A stretch of DNA of 64,000 nt from Trichopria drosophilae (taxonomy: Eukaryota; Arthropoda; Insecta; Hymenoptera; Diapriidae): assembly GCA_030407085.1 (NCBI GenBank), contig CM059582.1, positions 29,525,001 to 29,589,000 of the forward strand. Direction: 5' to 3'. Position numbers and translations under genes: made by a program. The notes under the pieces are model-generated. The model did not search any database. It had not been told where the DNA came from and worked only from the letters and a program-made list of their open reading frames with translations. Shown here in pieces: positions 11,505-24,289 of this stretch (within the stretch, counting starts at the first letter, position 1; each line of letters begins with the position of its first letter).

Positions 11505-12069
11505 CCCTTTCCGGCGCACTTTTCTCTGCTGAACCATTTTTCACTGGGTACTACGGGGTTTTTGTGATCACTGATAACGAATCTGAATCCAGATTTTGAA
11601 AATTCAAAATGTCGGATCAAGATGGGCGCCAAAAATGCAAAAACTTACGTGATCGAGATGAAACTGGATACTTCGTGTTTTTTTGGGTTGTTGAATACGA
11701 ATATAAGTTCATATTCGTCATCTGTAATCCCAAAAACCACCTAATAACCAGCCAGTTTCGTCTTGATCAGGTAATTTTTTACATTTTTGATCTGCCACAT
11801 TCAATCCTCCATGTTGAATTTTAAAAATCTGAGTTCAGTTTCGTCATCAGCGACCTCAAAAATATTTGCCAGCGACTACATTTCTTCTGTAACAATGATG
11901 CTTTTTAATTGTTTAATTGTTTATAAATCATAATGTTTAATTAATATTGAATTAAATGCAATGTTAAGCACTTCTTCACCTTCCACTTATATTGGATTTT
12001 AAAAAAACTGGCGCAAATGCTTTATTTTCAACTGGGTTCCGGTGGCCAATGTCACCGTGCCGGAAAGGG
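11505..12069. mobile_element. piggyBac-type MITE with TTAA duplications
   Basis: The element begins CCCTTTCCGGCGCAC and ends GTGCCGGAAAGGG, an inverted repeat with one unmatched base, and is flanked on both sides by TTAA (11501-11504 and 12070-12073). A TTAA duplication with CCC..GGG ends is diagnostic of the piggyBac superfamily. Inside, a longer imperfect inverted repeat runs from about 11570 to 11860, with arms sharing AGATTTTGAAAATTCAAAATG and GATCGAGATGAAACTGG-like words. There is no transposase frame, so it is non-autonomous. The 71-codon frame at 11609 lies within the arms and is not a gene. Confidence 0.92.
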
Positions 12070-12800
12070 TTAAATGGTGAAGGTTACATTTTTTTCTTGC
12101 ATTCAATAAATAGATAATTACAACGGATAAAAATGTCACTAGCATCTAACACAATTTTATAAGGAATTTAAAAGTATAATTATATAATTAGGTAATATTA
12201 TTAATTTCATTTCTTATAATAAATGTCATTTAAAAAAACAATTAATTACATCACATCTCCGGTTTTGGTAGCAAACGGGAATATTTTAATCGGATGTATG
12301 TCATTCCAGAATATTTGTTATTGATATTAGCATTTTTCATTCATGATTATACGTATCTTATTCTATATCATTATTATAGCATAGACGTTGTCGATGTCAC
12401 GATTGTATAGTTTTAGTGGTCATTTATAATAACTCTACTGTGTTATTATTACTATTTATTAGTTCTTTAGATATTATTTGTAGGAAATAGACATTTATAA
12501 GTGCAAAGATATTGGTAACTCTTAATATAACTCTTAGTATAACTAAAGTATAAGTAAGTTTAAGAAGAAACAGTTTTTAACTTTCCATGTAATTTTATAA
12601 TAATAATAATAAGGTCAAATGATGGTGAATTTTGAAGATTCTTTAATCCGAACAAAAACCTAAAATATATAAAAAGCGTCGCCCATTAACAATTATTGGT
12701 TAATTTAGAAAGTAAGTAATATTTAAGAGCCCATTTTCCTTGCAAACACTAAATTCCTTTAGTTATCAATGGTTTAGTTGTAATAGGAGTTACCATCTTA

Positions 12801-13190
12801 AAGGAGTTCTAAAGTGCTGAACCGATAAGGTAGGAATTTTCACTAAAAACCCTAAATAAAACATGACTGTATCTATTTTACAACATTCGGGCTCTGTAAG
12901 GGCAATTTTAGTTACTATAGATGGTATCCTAGAAAATGCCAAGGAAATTAATTGAGATCTGACCGAAAATTTTCTTAAATAAATAAAAATCACTTGTTTC
13001 CGAAAATCCTCGATCAATTCTCAATTAATATCTTTGGTATTTCCTAGGAAACCGTCTATAGTGCTTAGAAATACTCTTACAGAGCCCGAATGTGAAAAAT
13101 GTTATTCAGACATTTTTTATTTATTTTTTTGTTACGTATTTTAGTGACCCTTCCTACTTTACCGGCGAACCACTTTCGAACCCCCCTGAG
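12801..13190. mobile_element. Foldback element, about 390 bp
   Basis: The left arm (AAGGAGTTCTAAAGTGCTG, then GATAAGGTAGGAATTTTCAC and CATTCGGGCTCTGTAAG) is mirrored on the right (CTTACAGAGCCCGAATG at about 13077-13093, then GACCCTTCCTACTTTACCGG and GAACCACTTTCGAACCCCC). The arms are about 180 bp and diverged. No short target duplication is evident. The 75-codon minus-strand frame inside it is not considered a gene. Confidence 0.8.
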
Positions 13191-16100
13191 TGTAGAAATT
13201 ATGTTGCGGTATTTCCTGTAAAGCGATGAAAAAATTATCGGTGGAAATAAATTAGTATTCTTTCTTTCAGAATGCCATCCCCTTGTTGCAAGTATTCATA
13301 CATGGGTCAGGCTCTTATTCCCGTTTTGCACATTAGGTATATATCTATTTTTTGTATCGAAAAGAGATTAAAATAAATCGATTTGTAAGGTCTCTTCTCG
13401 ATGCATGATATAACATAGTGTTTGAGCTTTGCATTTTGCGTGGTGTTGCACGAGGTGCATTGCGCGAACTTATTTTGCCTACAGTTAAAATAATATTAAC
13501 TCCATATTCATTTGCTGCATATATCTGAATAAGTGACATAATTATTTTAATTACATTTTCTGACATAAGATCGTGCTTATAACACTTTATTATTCATAAA
13601 ACGCTTTATATTAAATTTAGAAACATACCATGCTGATCGATTTGGAACGATAACATTCTAAATTTTCTGGAGCGAAAATTCAACAACTCTTCGATAGAGA
13701 ATGCAAGATAATATTTTCAACACTGATATTCACACTAAAAATAGTCAAAGTGGTCTTTAAATTATTCACTCTTTGAAGAGTTACGAGATGCACATTCTAC
13801 TACGCGTTACATTGTTATGGAAAATCAGTCCGCAATTTATCACAATTTAATTTTGTCAGGTATTAAATTGAATTCGCGGAAAGTCACTCCATTTTCCAAA
13901 TGAGTTTGGGAATAATTACAGTGCTTGATAGGCGGATATAACAGATTATTAAATTACATAATTTTGCTTTTGAGAGGACTTCGTGTAAATCTCAGAAATC
14001 TTTAGATGCTGTTTTATGTACAAGAATTAATCATATTAAGTTAATAAAGTGGTAAGATTATTTCCGGAAGTATTTTAATCTTTAGACAATACAAAAATTC
14101 ATTAATTATGATTAACGATATGTAATATATTTTAAAGTACCAGAATGAAGTTTTCATGTGATGTATTTATATTTGCATTAAAACTTATGAGTTTTAACGC
14201 TTATGTAAGTTCAATAAATAATGAGCTTTTGATAAATTTTATATAAATACTATGTCCATATTAGAAGAGTAATGTAATTCAACCCCTATAAAATCGTTTT
14301 TAAAAAAGTCATTGAGGTTTTAAGTACCCGATTTGTGATTTTTTCAAAATCGTTAATTTTATTCCTTATCTAGAATTCTTGGAGGAAATCCAAAAAGTTA
14401 GTAAGTCTATTTGTCGCCAATTGCATTGTTACGTTTGATTTTAAGTCGTTGGAAAATACTAAAATTTCAACACAACAAATACTTTAATTTTATATATATT
14501 TAATTCTAATTAAAAAAATACGTAATTCTTTTGGAATCGATTCGTTTCAAAATGGACCAAAATGTGGAATATTCCAAATCTAAATGACTCAGATAATGGA
14601 ACGTTTTATACTCGATTAGATTTGGTTCAGTTTGAACAGAATCATGTCCACTTAGATTCTGTCAGATAATCTAACTTGAATTTGGTTGGATTTCGATATG
14701 AAAGTTAATCCAATTATGATCGACAACTGATACAATTTGAATCCACGTAATAACATTGCAATTGCTTGTATATAAAAACAGATACAAACACAACCAAATG
14801 TGTATTGGGAAATAGACATTATTTAAGTGGAATTTTGATATAATTCCCATGAATTGTGCAAAAATTTCACATCTTACAATATTTCAAAAAAGCGATCATA
14901 CTTTGATAATTTTTCGATTCATTTTCGGTGATTCGGGTTTTTTATAATAAAGTCTGGTGCTCAATTTGGTTTCATTATAAAAACGAATAACCTCAAACTC
15001 TTCAGCAGAAAATTACTTTTTTAATGTTGAGTGTGTTAAGTGTAATTTACCACTTTTTTTCTATTTTTTGAAAGCACTTTACACACACTTGCAATCAAAT
15101 ATATCAAAAATATTTTTCGTCGCATGTACGAAAATGTGCAACCCTCAGAAAGAAACCCACATTCGCAGAAAAAACTTACTTGTGTCGAATACTATCAATA
15201 CATAAAAGAACGTCACTGACATCAATTGTCAAAATAAAATATTGAACGTTTAGTAATATTTAAAAAAAATAGACAGGGAACTTTCAGACAATCGATAACT
15301 TAATCTTAAGATTAAAGTTTTCTGAGATTTCACGTAGGAATCGTTTTTTACGCCAAAATATGCTATCACATTGTTTATTTTTGCTTTTAATATATTTATG
15401 ATATGTTAAAATATTATTCTCGTAAAAGCTTCATTTATAAATTTCCAATATGCAGTAGATTGGGATATCATTTAATTCGATTATTTAACGATTATTCATT
15501 ATATTTGCTCATAATAAATTTGGCGTACAACACACAGTTCGGCGTGCAACGGGTACGCTTTTCCGCGTTTCACAATTTTTCTTCATCCTCCTCGTATAAT
15601 CACTCACACGTTCACTGCATCTGCGAAGATAAATAATGGAAATGTGTGTAATATTGTTTAACGGCTTCGCGCACGTTGTTCGGTACACTGAGCACAGCTT
15701 GTTATCACCTACTTCGGCTGTTTTTGGAATTACGCATATTCTTGTTCTAATTACTTTGCACACACTGGGTAATCAGCACGTGCTTCTAATTACTTTTTTA
15801 TTATTACGGCTTATTTAGTATCGATGAAGAGATGTTTTTCTTCATTTGCAAATGAATTATTCGCTTTTCCGCATTACTTTGAATTTAATAATATACGGAA
15901 GGACGTAGAAATTAATGATATTAATAATAATAACAATGAAATTTCAACCGGGATAATGGCCGGGGTTCAGGCAGGTTAGGCTACTTAAATTAGGCATCCA
16001 AACCCGATAGTTCGATCGTATCCCCGTCGGATTGACTTTCTACACCGATGTATGAGAACCTTAATTTTTGTGTTTTGTTTTGAACTGAAGTTTTATAGTT

Positions 16101-16420
16101 ATAAATCTGTTTCTGTAAATTGTACAAAAGGAAAAGCTATTTGTACTCCTAGCGGTAAGAATGCGAATTAATTGAGTACTGTACTGATCAGGTTGCTTTC
16201 GGTAACTAGTTGAACTACCTTATTATTTTTTGCGTGAAGGGGATTCAACAGGGTTAATCTAACTCGATCACAGCTAAAACCCTGCTTCCATTCGTGCCTA
16301 TTTTCTATCCAGATGACCCAGTTGAAATTTAGGGTTCTGATCTCTATCAACTTTGAAGCAGTGAAGTCAGTGGAAACTACTGGAAATCTAGTTTTCCAAA
16401 AATAATGATTGCAAAAAAGA

Positions 16421-16536
16421 GGATGCGGGTCGAAAAATCGACAAATCAAAAAGACGACAAATAAAAAATGACAGATCAACAAGCGAACTACCATTTTTTG
16501 AGGTGTTGGTTTTTTGACTGTCGGCATTTCGATGTT
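16421..16536. repeat. Hairpin of 15-bp units, copy 2, nested in another degraded repeat
   Basis: It starts GGATGCGGGTCGAAAAATCG and continues with CAAATCAAAAAGACGAC-type units; the opposite half has GGTTTTTTGACTGTCGGC. It is followed by GTTCCGCCATTTTGAATTTT (16534-16553), a word family also found in the arms of the piggyBac-type MITE at 11505-12069, so this hairpin lies inside or beside a decayed relative of that element. The 136-codon minus-strand frame spanning 16168-16578 crosses these repeats and is rejected as a gene. Confidence 0.7.
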
Positions 16537-18814
16537 CCGCCATTTTGAATTTTTAAAATCTGACTTTAGAATCGTCATTTAAACTTTTTGTTTATACTAC
16601 GCTACAACAATTTTTTGTATACATTAGATACTTTAATCAGAAATTAATCAGTATTAAACTATTGAAAGTAAAACTAGTGAACAAAATGGACTGTACTATA
16701 GCAATAGATATGATAGTTGTCGGTTATCTTAGATTTATGAGTATTCAAACGTCGGCATGTCATAGAGAAGTTATCTAAAGCGAGTTTAGATAATACAGGC
16801 TCTTTTATTATCTCCATTAATATCTCAAATACTAAAACGCAAAGATGTGTTATTTAAAAGTGACTAACGGAAATTATATGTCAAATTTTGAAATACTTTC
16901 TATCGAAACGAATATTTCAAGATGTCAATTTTGTATTATTTTTTATTTTGAAATATCTATGTTAAGTATTCAAATAAGACGTTTACAAGACGACAGACAG
17001 GGTAGAGGCTAGGTTAAATTAAAAAAAATACATTTCCGCTGCGATAATTTTTTTGAAAAGATATATCAAATACATACCAAGATTTCTTAGTAAGCCTTCA
17101 TCGACTTAATAATTGATTACACATCGCTAGTTTTGCTTTACCGATTAGCGATATTTTTATAAGGTTTTATTGCAAAGCTTCATACGGTACACGTGCGATA
17201 CTATTTATTTTTACTTCTCAATTATTTGACGGATTCATACATACTAGTAGCATAATATAGTTTTTAAGATTCTTAACAGTTAGGTAAACCTTTTATATTT
17301 TCTTCTCCGTAAGCTGATGAAAGTTAATAAGTGGAGACAGACAGTGATTGGTATTAATATTTATAAATGTGTTCTTTTAATAATGCAATGTTTTTGTCTT
17401 ATTATAAATTTGTATAGCAACAGTATTCATGACTAATAGTCACTCTTACCCCTTATACGTTATTTATGAAACAGCCACGTACTTGTTGTTTATGGCCACT
17501 ATTTCAGAATTCAGTTGTAATAGATAAAATTGCCAATATAGCAAATTTCAGTTTATAATGCTGGACAAACTTTTGAAAAATATAAAACTATTGAATATAC
17601 AGAACTTATTAGCTACTTGGCTTGTACGATTTAATCTGAATTAATATTGACTTTTAACTTTCAATAACAAGGTTATACGTAATAAAGTTATATGTCATCA
17701 AGAAGATATTTGGATGTGTTAATATATATAGTATATTACCTCTACATAATTTTGAGTAAATTTCGGAAAAGGAATCAAATAGGATTCTGACGTATCAAAA
17801 GATCTAATTTGGTTATTTTAACATTCCTGGAAATAAATTCTATGAAATAGTCATGTTTAAGCTGCTTTAAGTAAGTTCTCGTCGAACTACAGTTTCAATG
17901 ATGTACAAGTAAATAATTTATTACGATTGTATATCACTTTCGAGCTACGTAGGTGTAATTATTAATATATAAATATTTATACACTATTTCATGGAACGAG
18001 AAGAAATATTTAGTTGCTCCCTAAAAAGAATTTATAATTATCCGTTCAGTAATTAATTTTTAAATGTACGTAACTACCACACTACTTATAGTGATAACGT
18101 TATTGGCATTCATTGTTACGAAAATCGACGAAACAAAATTGCATGTCCATTCATATGCCTGTGTATAGAATTTTTATCACATCGAATATTCTATTCTCTC
18201 AATAGCTACTTTTTGTAATTCTATCAAAGATTTATTGTTTATTTTAAAGTAGAGAAAATTAAATAATTCTATTATTGTTTATAATTTGTTATAAAATGAC
18301 AATTGTCGACATCTCGGTAAAAAAGACTGTGTACCGTTTTAACAAAATAACTCACCATAAAACAAACTTTAATAAAATTTGTTGTTTTCAGATGATTTTG
18401 TATAGGGATGAAAAATTTATAATACAGTGTTTTGTTCTATGGAAGTTAAAAAATTATAAGTCACAAACTGAAATCGTCATTAATTGCCCGATTGCACGTT
18501 TCTATTACAATATATACTGTACTATATTGTATCTGACGATTATAAGTAATTAACCACATTTGCCCATTAGACTATAGACATTACATATAATTTCTATACT
18601 ATGCTTACATCTAAAAATAGTTAAGTAAGACTAAACTTGCATTTTTACACCACGAACTAGCGCGTATCATCGAATCTTTCCAAAATCAATTTTATCCCTT
18701 CCCCACCAGTCCTATGATTTTTATGGTTCTTGACCCCCCCCCCCATCCTGGGAACACGATGCGAGTTGGACATAAAATTGTGACTGGTTACAGGTTAGGT
18801 TAGTATTTGCGGTA

Positions 18815-18915
18815 AAATGTCCTCGCACCAAAAAGATCACCCTTGAAAGTGTGTGGCTCCAAAACGTCCGGCGCCAAAACGTCCTGCACCAAAACGTCCC
18901 GGCGCAAAAATTAAC
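18815..18915. repeat. Tandem 15-bp repeat, CCAAAACGTCCGGCG type
   Basis: Four to six units of 15 bp, such as CCAAAACGTCCGGCG, CCAAAACGTCCTGCA and CCAAAACGTCCCGGC, preceded by degraded units around 18825-18850. The period equals that of the GCCGAC hairpins elsewhere in the window but the unit sequence differs. A run of 11 C residues lies nearby at 18734-18744. Confidence 0.7.
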
Positions 18916-19572
18916 AGCGTCTGACCAATGTATCATGTTACTACTTAGATCGATTACAGAACAGGCTCATATGAAAAAGTTTTTAACTATAATCGTTAAT
19001 TTAATATTTCACTATTTGAAGCATTCAAGTTTATTGCTTTAGCAAACTTGTAAATTAAAATATTTATTAACTTTCCGAATGTATATAATTTATTGAAACT
19101 ATGTACACAGGTGATTACTTGTGTATGAATATTTGAATTTCAACAAAAAACTTGAGTTTCACATGATTCTAATGATCTCAAATTGGGGTCCTTTTTTTAA
19201 GAAATGCTAAAAATAACAAGTTTTTAACATTCGTTGAGAAATATAGTTGAAATTTTTTCAGGATTTATTATGATACCTTGTGAAAGTCGTGAAATTTGAT
19301 ATCTAATTTGACAGAGAAGAAAATTCAAAAATTGTTTAGAGAAACACGCCAAAAACTCGACATGCAAACAAACATTTTTTCGAAAGTATAAAAGTAGGGA
19401 TCACCATATTTACCCTAAAAAAAAAAAACGTATTTCATGGAAAAAAATGTTTGAAATGTCAGTATTTCACCCCTTTCTGATTTGAAATGGAATGGGCATA
19501 ATACGTTTTTTTATACTGATCTTATTAAAAAAAGACACCGAAAATCATAAATATTTAATAAGTAGAACATAT

Positions 19573-19755
19573 CACGGAAAAAACACTATTGTTGCAACAA
19601 CCGAATAAATAGTTGTGGCTACTATAGTATATAGTAAAGTGCATCCCAGCTATTCTAATAGTTGTCACAACTATTTATATGTTTAGCTTATTTTATTATT
19701 GTAGCTTATTAACGATTTTCCTACAGTACTGAAAATTAGATTATTTTTTTCCGTG
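19573..19755. mobile_element. Short MITE with CACGGAAAAAA termini
   Basis: The left terminus CACGGAAAAAACA is mirrored by TTTTTTTCCGTG at the right end. The interior has repeated, mutually complementary motifs (ATAGTTGTGGCTACTATAG, AATAGTTGTCACAACTATT), so most of the 183 bp folds on itself. The ends resemble the CACGGAGAAAAA termini at 10443-10747, perhaps the same family group. Confidence 0.75.
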
Positions 19756-21009
19756 TAGAGATTTGTAACATGAAAAACCAGTTCATTAGTAAGGACCCAC
19801 AAAGATTACAATCTGGTAGTTGACTTTAGTAAAATTTAAATTGTATTATAGAATACCGGAAACATGTAAAGAGAGAGAGATGCTGTCTGGAAATTCTTAT
19901 TTTTAGGTTGAAACATTCGTACATTAACAAATTAGGAAGTGATCCACTGCATGTAACAAGCACGTCTTATTTGCATGAATTTTTATTCACTTCCCTTTTT
20001 CCTTTTCATTTCGGAGTATTACTAATTTTTGTTTGTTGAATTTTGCTTCACTCTTTCTCTTAAGATAGTAGAACAGCTGAAGTAATATTTTTAACTTTAC
20101 ATTTTTGCGTAGTAGGAAAGTAGCGTTCTTCTTTTTTAGATCATAATAATATTTTTTTAATATTTTCATAATATATAGAAGGTCCTTACAGAATCCAAAT
20201 AATGTTTTATGTTATAAATGTTTTTGAAAATATATTTTTATTTAATGAAATAAAATTCTTCACTTTTGATGACGAATTGAGCAGAATTATTCGAATCGTT
20301 TCTCGTAAACCAATTATTACAACTTAATTTCTCGAAAACTTAGCGCATTATGCTAATAATATTTGTGAAAAAGCTTTATAAACATATACAAATTCGACAA
20401 TTTATGAATGCGATATAAGTATGGCCATTATATTTTTATTTACATACCTATCAAAGGCTACACAGGGCTAAACAAAGTATATAATGAAACAATTTAAAAA
20501 AAGGGAAACATGGAATTACAAAAATAGTTAAATTAACTATTTCGGTAGTAAATAACACCATGAAATTACTGAAATATCCATTATCTTGCACAACTTTAAG
20601 TTTACCTTAGTTTTAAAATGGAAAAATCACTTCAAAAATATTTCGCAGTAGTAAAACAGATTAAACAATATTGATTAAATGAAAACAATTGGTCATAGTC
20701 ATAGTAGTTATTGTATGACATGTTTAAGAATATCTAACCTCTTCTACCTTTTTCCATTTCATTCAAATAATTAGTATAATTCTGCCAGAAATATTTTCAA
20801 AACACCCCTTAAAAAAATAGAATCGTCCATTCACAAATAAAAATTTTGACTGACATACGAATAAATTCTTCCCTGTGACAAGCATAGTAAACATAGATAC
20901 CAACGACTAATAATAATTGTTTCTGCTGCAATAGTAAAAATGCAATTACGTTTAATAAATGCACTGTTCACCATTCGGAATATTTCTTGTCTTTTTTAAG
21001 TAAAAACGA

Positions 21010-21190
21010 TAAATTCCATTGGGTATAAATGGAACCTGAAATACGAATTTCCATCCGGAAGTCTGCTACTTTGCTCGGAACATTCGGTGAATTTCCGTCG
21101 TCCGCTATTTGTAGCAGGACTGCATCTTTTGCGCATAGTCGGACAAAAACTCGAAGTAGAAGCCAAAAGTCGATTTAAGAATAGATTTAT
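21010..21190. other. GC-richer intronic island upstream of exon B
   Basis: About 180 bases with raised GC and CpG content (TCCATCCGGAAGTC, GAATTTCCGTCGTCCGC, GCATAGTCGGAC) within otherwise AT-rich intron. No splice-bounded frame is apparent. It could be a conserved non-coding element; this is composition evidence only. Confidence 0.25.
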
Positions 21191-21638
21191 TCACTGCAGA
21201 GATAAACATTTATTTTCTATGTCGTTCAAGACACAAGTAATTTAAATCATTTCGAAGCAATATAATCTTTTAAACAACATTTTCCATAAAAGAAATATAT
21301 ATACTTTTTAAACATTTTCTACATTATTGCTTTAACATTATGACATCATAGTTTATATCGTTGCAGTAAAGTTTTTTTTAATTTATTTTTGACGTCTTGC
21401 CAATTATGGATTCGTAATTGCTTAGGCCATTAAAAAATATTAAGCAGGCATATCCATCGATATTGTAGGCAGCAAATATTAGCAACTTTGTCATTTTGTT
21501 GGTGTGATATCAGATTTTTTTATGTAAAAGCTCAGTTTGTCGCAAATTTTGATCAAAATTCTTGAACGTTTGCACTACGATGCAGTTTCTGCAGAATGTC
21601 ACCGAAAGAGACAATAAATTTTTCTTTATATTCACCAG

Positions 21639-21831
21639 GCGGAAATAATGCCGGCGGGACCAAGAGGCCAGCCCAGGCGACGATCGTCGTGCAGCAGCCA
21701 TCGGTCACTGACTCCACAGCAGCTACGTATTTGTACAACGAAGCAGCCAAGCGCCAGGAAAACATGCTCCAACTGTTGGATGTCGCGAATGCTGCGCTGA
21801 CCCAGGAGGAAAAGCATGATTTCGAGATGAG
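21639..21831 (+). CDS. Internal coding exon B, alpha-helical segment of a putative RGK-family GTPase gene
   Basis: The acceptor TTCACCAG ends at 21638 and the donor GTGAGT starts at 21832. The first two bases GC complete a glycine codon opened by exon A, and the exon ends with AG (phase 2), matching exon C. It encodes about 64 residues: GNNAGGTKRPAQ, then VVQQPSVTDS, then TYLYNEAAKRQENMLQLLD and VANAALTQEEKHDFEM. The second half is rich in A, E, K, L and Q and looks like one or two amphipathic helices. I do not recognise a catalogued domain. Length is 193 nt, so skipping it alone would shift the frame. GC content is far above the introns. Confidence 0.85.
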
Positions 21832-22363
21832 GTGAGTCTCATTTTTATTTTTTCAATGCCCAATGTCAATAATTTTTTGCATTTAGTTGTAATTAATAAA
21901 ATAAATGATTATATGTATTATACTATTTTGTAATTATAAAGTAAGAATTAACCCAAACTTTAGGAAATACTTCTAATTCGTTTATTGGAGAAACAAAAAA
22001 TCTAAAACAATCACAAAAGATATGAATTCATATAGGAATATATTCATTATTCTACTCATTTCCTTAAAAAAATAAATAAATTACCAACCTAAACCTAAAG
22101 ATTGAAAACTTGATTATTTCAACTAATCATAAAATAAATACAAACTATAAAATTAATAAACGATCAACAGCAAAATAGTCTAAGTAGAAAGTCATTCTAA
22201 TATCCTCGAAAACAGAGAAAAGAAAGTTTGCCAACTTTGTACCCATGAAAAACTTCCGGGACAAATATAAACTAAATAATAATTTTACTTTTAAATAGTA
22301 CTTCTTAAAATAAAATTCTAATTTCTTTGTTTTTTTATTTTCTTCTCTCATCTCTATTTACAG
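21832..22363 (+). other. Intron between exons B and C (532 bp)
   Basis: GTGAGT donor at 21832 and a good pyrimidine tract (TTCTTCTCTCATCTCTATTTACAG) ending at 22363. AT-rich; no repeat or other signal noted. Confidence 0.85.
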
Positions 22364-22414
22364 GAATGGCATGTGTGATCTCTATCAGCTACCATTTGCA
22401 AATGAACTTGTGAG
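22364..22414 (+). CDS. 51-nt symmetric coding exon C
   Basis: The exon has a strong acceptor (TTTACAG) and donor GTGAGG at 22415. It is 51 nt, phase 2 at both ends, so inclusion or skipping would keep the frame and exon B could join exon D directly. It adds 17 residues reading NGMCDLYQLPFANELV flanked by split arginine codons. No known motif is recognised. The 270-bp hairpin of 15-bp units begins at the very first bases of the following intron, so the donor may lie partly in transposon-derived sequence. It is called coding because both phases agree with the neighbouring exons and the splice sites are good; alternative use is inference. Confidence 0.78.
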
Positions 22415-22415
22415 G

Positions 22416-22685
22416 TGAGGGTCGAAAACCCGATAAATCAAAAAGCCGAACAGTCAAAAAACCGACTGTCTAAAGCCGACATTCATAAAGCCGACAGTCG
22501 AAAAACCAACAGTCAAAAAGCCGACAAGTAAAAAATACACCCAACGACAGGAGGACAGTTATTTTTTGAACTGTCGGCTTTTTGACTGTCGGTTTTTCGA
22601 CTGTCGGTTTTTCGATTGTCGGCTTCATGACTATCGGTTTTTTGACATTCGGCTTTTTGATTCGTCGGTTTTTCGACCCACATCC
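22416..22685. repeat. Hairpin of 15-bp units, copy 3, starting at the exon C splice donor
   Basis: The left arm GGGTCGAAAACCCGATAAATC followed by AAAAAGCCGAACAGT, AAAAAACCGACTGTC, TAAAGCCGACATTC and further units is mirrored by a right arm in strict 15-bp steps: GTCGGCTTTTTGACT, GTCGGTTTTTCGACT, GTCGGTTTTTCGATT and so on, closing with GTTTTTCGACCCACATCC. A roughly 15-20 nt spacer (about 22537-22555) separates the arms. Translation of either strand gives a five-residue periodicity, but this follows from the 15-bp unit and no gene is claimed. It is the best-preserved copy in the window. Confidence 0.85.
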
Positions 22686-24289
22686 AAAAAGCCCCTGCTG
22701 TAAACATGAAGAAGTTCATATAAACAGATTACCATGGTCCGTCAATTAGATATTATTTTAGAGCTTTTTTCTTCTTATACTTGTTAAAATAAAACGTCTT
22801 TTGGTTCATTTTATTATTTAGTATATAGCGTTCTATATTCTCAAAAATAAAATCAGTATTATATTAACGACACTCGTACAGAAATCTTCGCCTTAAGGCT
22901 ACCTTGCAAATATGCACAATTCTGCTAAAAAATTAGTTACATTTCTGGATTAACACAGACATAAGAGAATGTGTCATGTCTTCGAATTCCTTTCCAAGTA
23001 TTGAAAAACATAAAGAATATTTTTGGAAGTACATAAATAAAGCTTTCAATTAGGACAATTCCTTTCACATCATACATTATTATTTCTAAACTGCCAATTT
23101 GCGAAATGTTGAATTTTGCAACTTTTTTCTTTTGACTTTTAATGCTGACAAAAAGTCTAACCCTTTATTCTGGCCATTTTTTGTTATTTTATGAATACTA
23201 TAATTCAAGACCATTGAAATGCGATCGGAAAATTTAAATTTCAAAATGGGCATACCTTACATTACAGCTTTCAGCTTTTGTTTTTACTTTTATGTAAATA
23301 AATTATCATATTACATATACATTTGTTGCAGTTGACTAGTATTTTAAAATTTAAACTGGCGAATAACATGTAGCAGACTACAGTTTCTCCTTAAAAATAC
23401 GATAACTTTTTCGTTGATAGTAGAAAAAGTAGTATAGTTTGCGTTCTAATATGTTACCGTAATTCCTAGATAACAATTTTCATTTCTTCCCGGTTGCGTT
23501 TCAATAATAATTGAATTAACAATTTTATTAATTCAAGAATTGCAGAATTAATATAAACAGCACATTCAGGACATGATCTAAATACCTATATTAAATTATT
23601 GTTGAGAATCGCTCCTATGTTTCAAAAAGAATTAAACGATTAAAAATTGAGATAAAAAAAGCGAACTGACTTTTCTATTATTTATTTCGTGGTTCTTTTG
23701 ATTAGTTGTTGTTAAAATGTGTTTTAAGAACCATAATTCACAAGATTTAAACAAAGCTTCTCTGTAATAGTGCGTACGATTTTTTATTTTGATTATTAAT
23801 TTAAGTAGTAATCCTTCCAGTAATCGTGAAAAGTGGAGATAGGCAATAACCGTTACATATTGAATATTGGGTTGATATTGTTCGAAATCGATTACTTACT
23901 TACCACATACTGCAAATGACAGAGTTAACCACGATAGACATTTGAATTCAGAGTAATTTCGGTTGTCAGAGGTCTCTACCCCTTTTCTGTTTGACGACTG
24001 TACACAAATGAGGAATACCGGGTACTAGTCGAAATTTACTGATAATAAGTATAAATTCCAGAGATTTCGATTAAATAATGTACTAACAACAAAATATTAG
24101 TTAATAAAACGAAATCACTGAATTTAAGTGTAATTGCAAATTAGTCTAGGCATCAGTAAATTTTAGTTTAAAAATGGAAATATTATTAATGCTTAGAATT
24201 AAGACTTACTGATCAGCATTTCACGATAGCAATGTTGTTGGAGTCATTTTCCAATTCATACTCAAAAAGTGACTTATAAGACACCGTTT

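Larger units (their letters stand above)
7953..21638 (+). other. Intron between exons A and B (about 13.7 kb)
   Basis: Bounded by GTGAGT at 7953 and TTCACCAG ending at 21638. It is AT-rich with several MITEs and foldback elements listed separately. The stretches 9055-10230, 13200-16160, 16600-18700 and 19760-21000 hold only AT-rich sequence with no coding or repeat structure I could support, apart from a loose group of degenerate GATTTGGTT-like short motifs around 14570-14760. A B-box-like TTCGATCGTATCCCC at about 16015 could be a decayed tRNA-derived repeat but lacks a convincing partner A box. Confidence 0.75.

Noticed and set aside
11609..11824. 71-codon frame within the piggyBac-type MITE, considered as a transposase fragment
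   Set aside because: It lies in a palindromic arm and shows none of the DDD transposase motifs.
16168..16578. 136-codon minus-strand open frame
   Set aside because: It crosses a 15-bp-unit hairpin and an AAATTCAAAATGGCGGA-type repeat; no recognisable domain and no splice context.
22513..22719. Minus-strand frame with a five-residue KTDSR-like repeat
   Set aside because: The pentapeptide periodicity comes directly from the 15-bp units of a non-coding hairpin in the intron.
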